A DNA stretch of 21,100 nt, from assembly GCA_963797475.1 (NCBI GenBank), contig CAWCPR010000021.1, forward strand, positions 1 to 21,100. Direction: 5' to 3'. The notes below the pieces were generated by a model that had not been told where the DNA came from, searched no databases, and saw only the letters and a program-made list of their open reading frames with translations. The stretch comes from CAWCPR01 sp963797475. GTDB taxonomy: Bacteria > Chloroflexota > Anaerolineae > Anaerolineales > UBA4823. Within the stretch, counting starts at the first letter, position 1. Each line of letters begins with the position of its first letter. The translations under genes and the position numbers were made by a program. Shown here piece by piece: positions 20,928 to 21,100 of this stretch.

Positions 20928-21100
20928 CTATCCCCATCGCGCATCCCAAAACGAGAAATGCTTGCCAGGAAAGCGCTTTTGGGCTACATTATCACAGCGT
21001 TAAATCTCTGCAATCAAAGAAACTCTCCCCCCGCCACGTAGGGTCGGGCAATCCATGCATCTTCAACCTGGACAGCTCATCTCAGCGCCGTTTCTCCCGG

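Noticed and set aside
20945..20983. CCCAAAA/TTTTGGG inverted repeat near the window end
   Set aside because: Only 7-bp arms with a 25-nt loop, no associated gene and no flanking T-tract or promoter pattern. Too weak to report as a feature.

Overview
The window is a gene-dense bacterial chromosome segment of moderately high G+C content. It holds 16 recognisable protein genes, two of them disrupted, plus several non-coding elements. No rRNA, tRNA, CRISPR array or transposase gene was seen. The gene mix suggests a Chloroflexota (Anaerolineae-like) heterotroph. It includes a class III cyclase fused to an NB-ARC ATPase and TPRs, a sugar ABC importer without its own ATPase, paired UroD-like enzymes, a stand-alone E2-type acyltransferase domain, a PPM/LCMT-type methyltransferase and an SRPBCC protein with an N-terminal anchor. 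This assignment is inference from gene types, not a database match.

Region 1 (1-8055, + strand) looks like one catabolic locus. A promoter-like pair and an AT-rich inverted repeat lead into a DeoR-family regulator. An amidohydrolase-superfamily enzyme, a lipoprotein substrate-binding protein, two ABC permeases and two tandem URO-D-superfamily enzymes follow. The substrate is not evident; a sugar or sugar acid is the most economical guess. A large stem-loop lies between the binding-protein and permease genes, where differential-expression hairpins occur in maltose-type operons.

Region 2 (8052-10485, - strand) is a compact drug- or lipid-type ABC exporter operon: TetR regulator, ATPase, then permease. 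A near-consensus sigma-70 promoter directly abuts a perfect 12-bp inverted repeat, the expected arrangement for TetR autorepression. The operon converges on region 1 with a 4-bp overlap of stop codons.

Region 3 (10575-14051, - strand) is one 1158-residue signalling protein: nucleotide cyclase, NB-ARC ATPase, then ten TPR-like repeats in an exact 40-residue register. Upstream of it lies a perfect 50-bp palindrome with no spacer.

Region 4 (14279-20838) is an accessory stretch with clear signs of damage. On the - strand it carries a beta-lactamase-fold serine hydrolase with a shifted N-terminus, a ketopantoate-reductase remnant lacking its middle, a small membrane protein, a CPBP-type intramembrane protease bracketed by two identical 43-bp repeats, an SRPBCC protein whose C-terminus is shifted into one of those repeats, an E2-like acyltransferase apparently lacking an internal block, and a methyltransferase. 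On the + strand an MDR-type oxidoreductase is split by a frameshift, with a good promoter upstream and a strong terminator downstream. The lesions cluster here and none was seen in regions 1-3, so either local gene decay or locally poor sequence is possible. The last 170 bases (20928-21100) hold no supportable gene. No gap between genes exceeds 300 bases.
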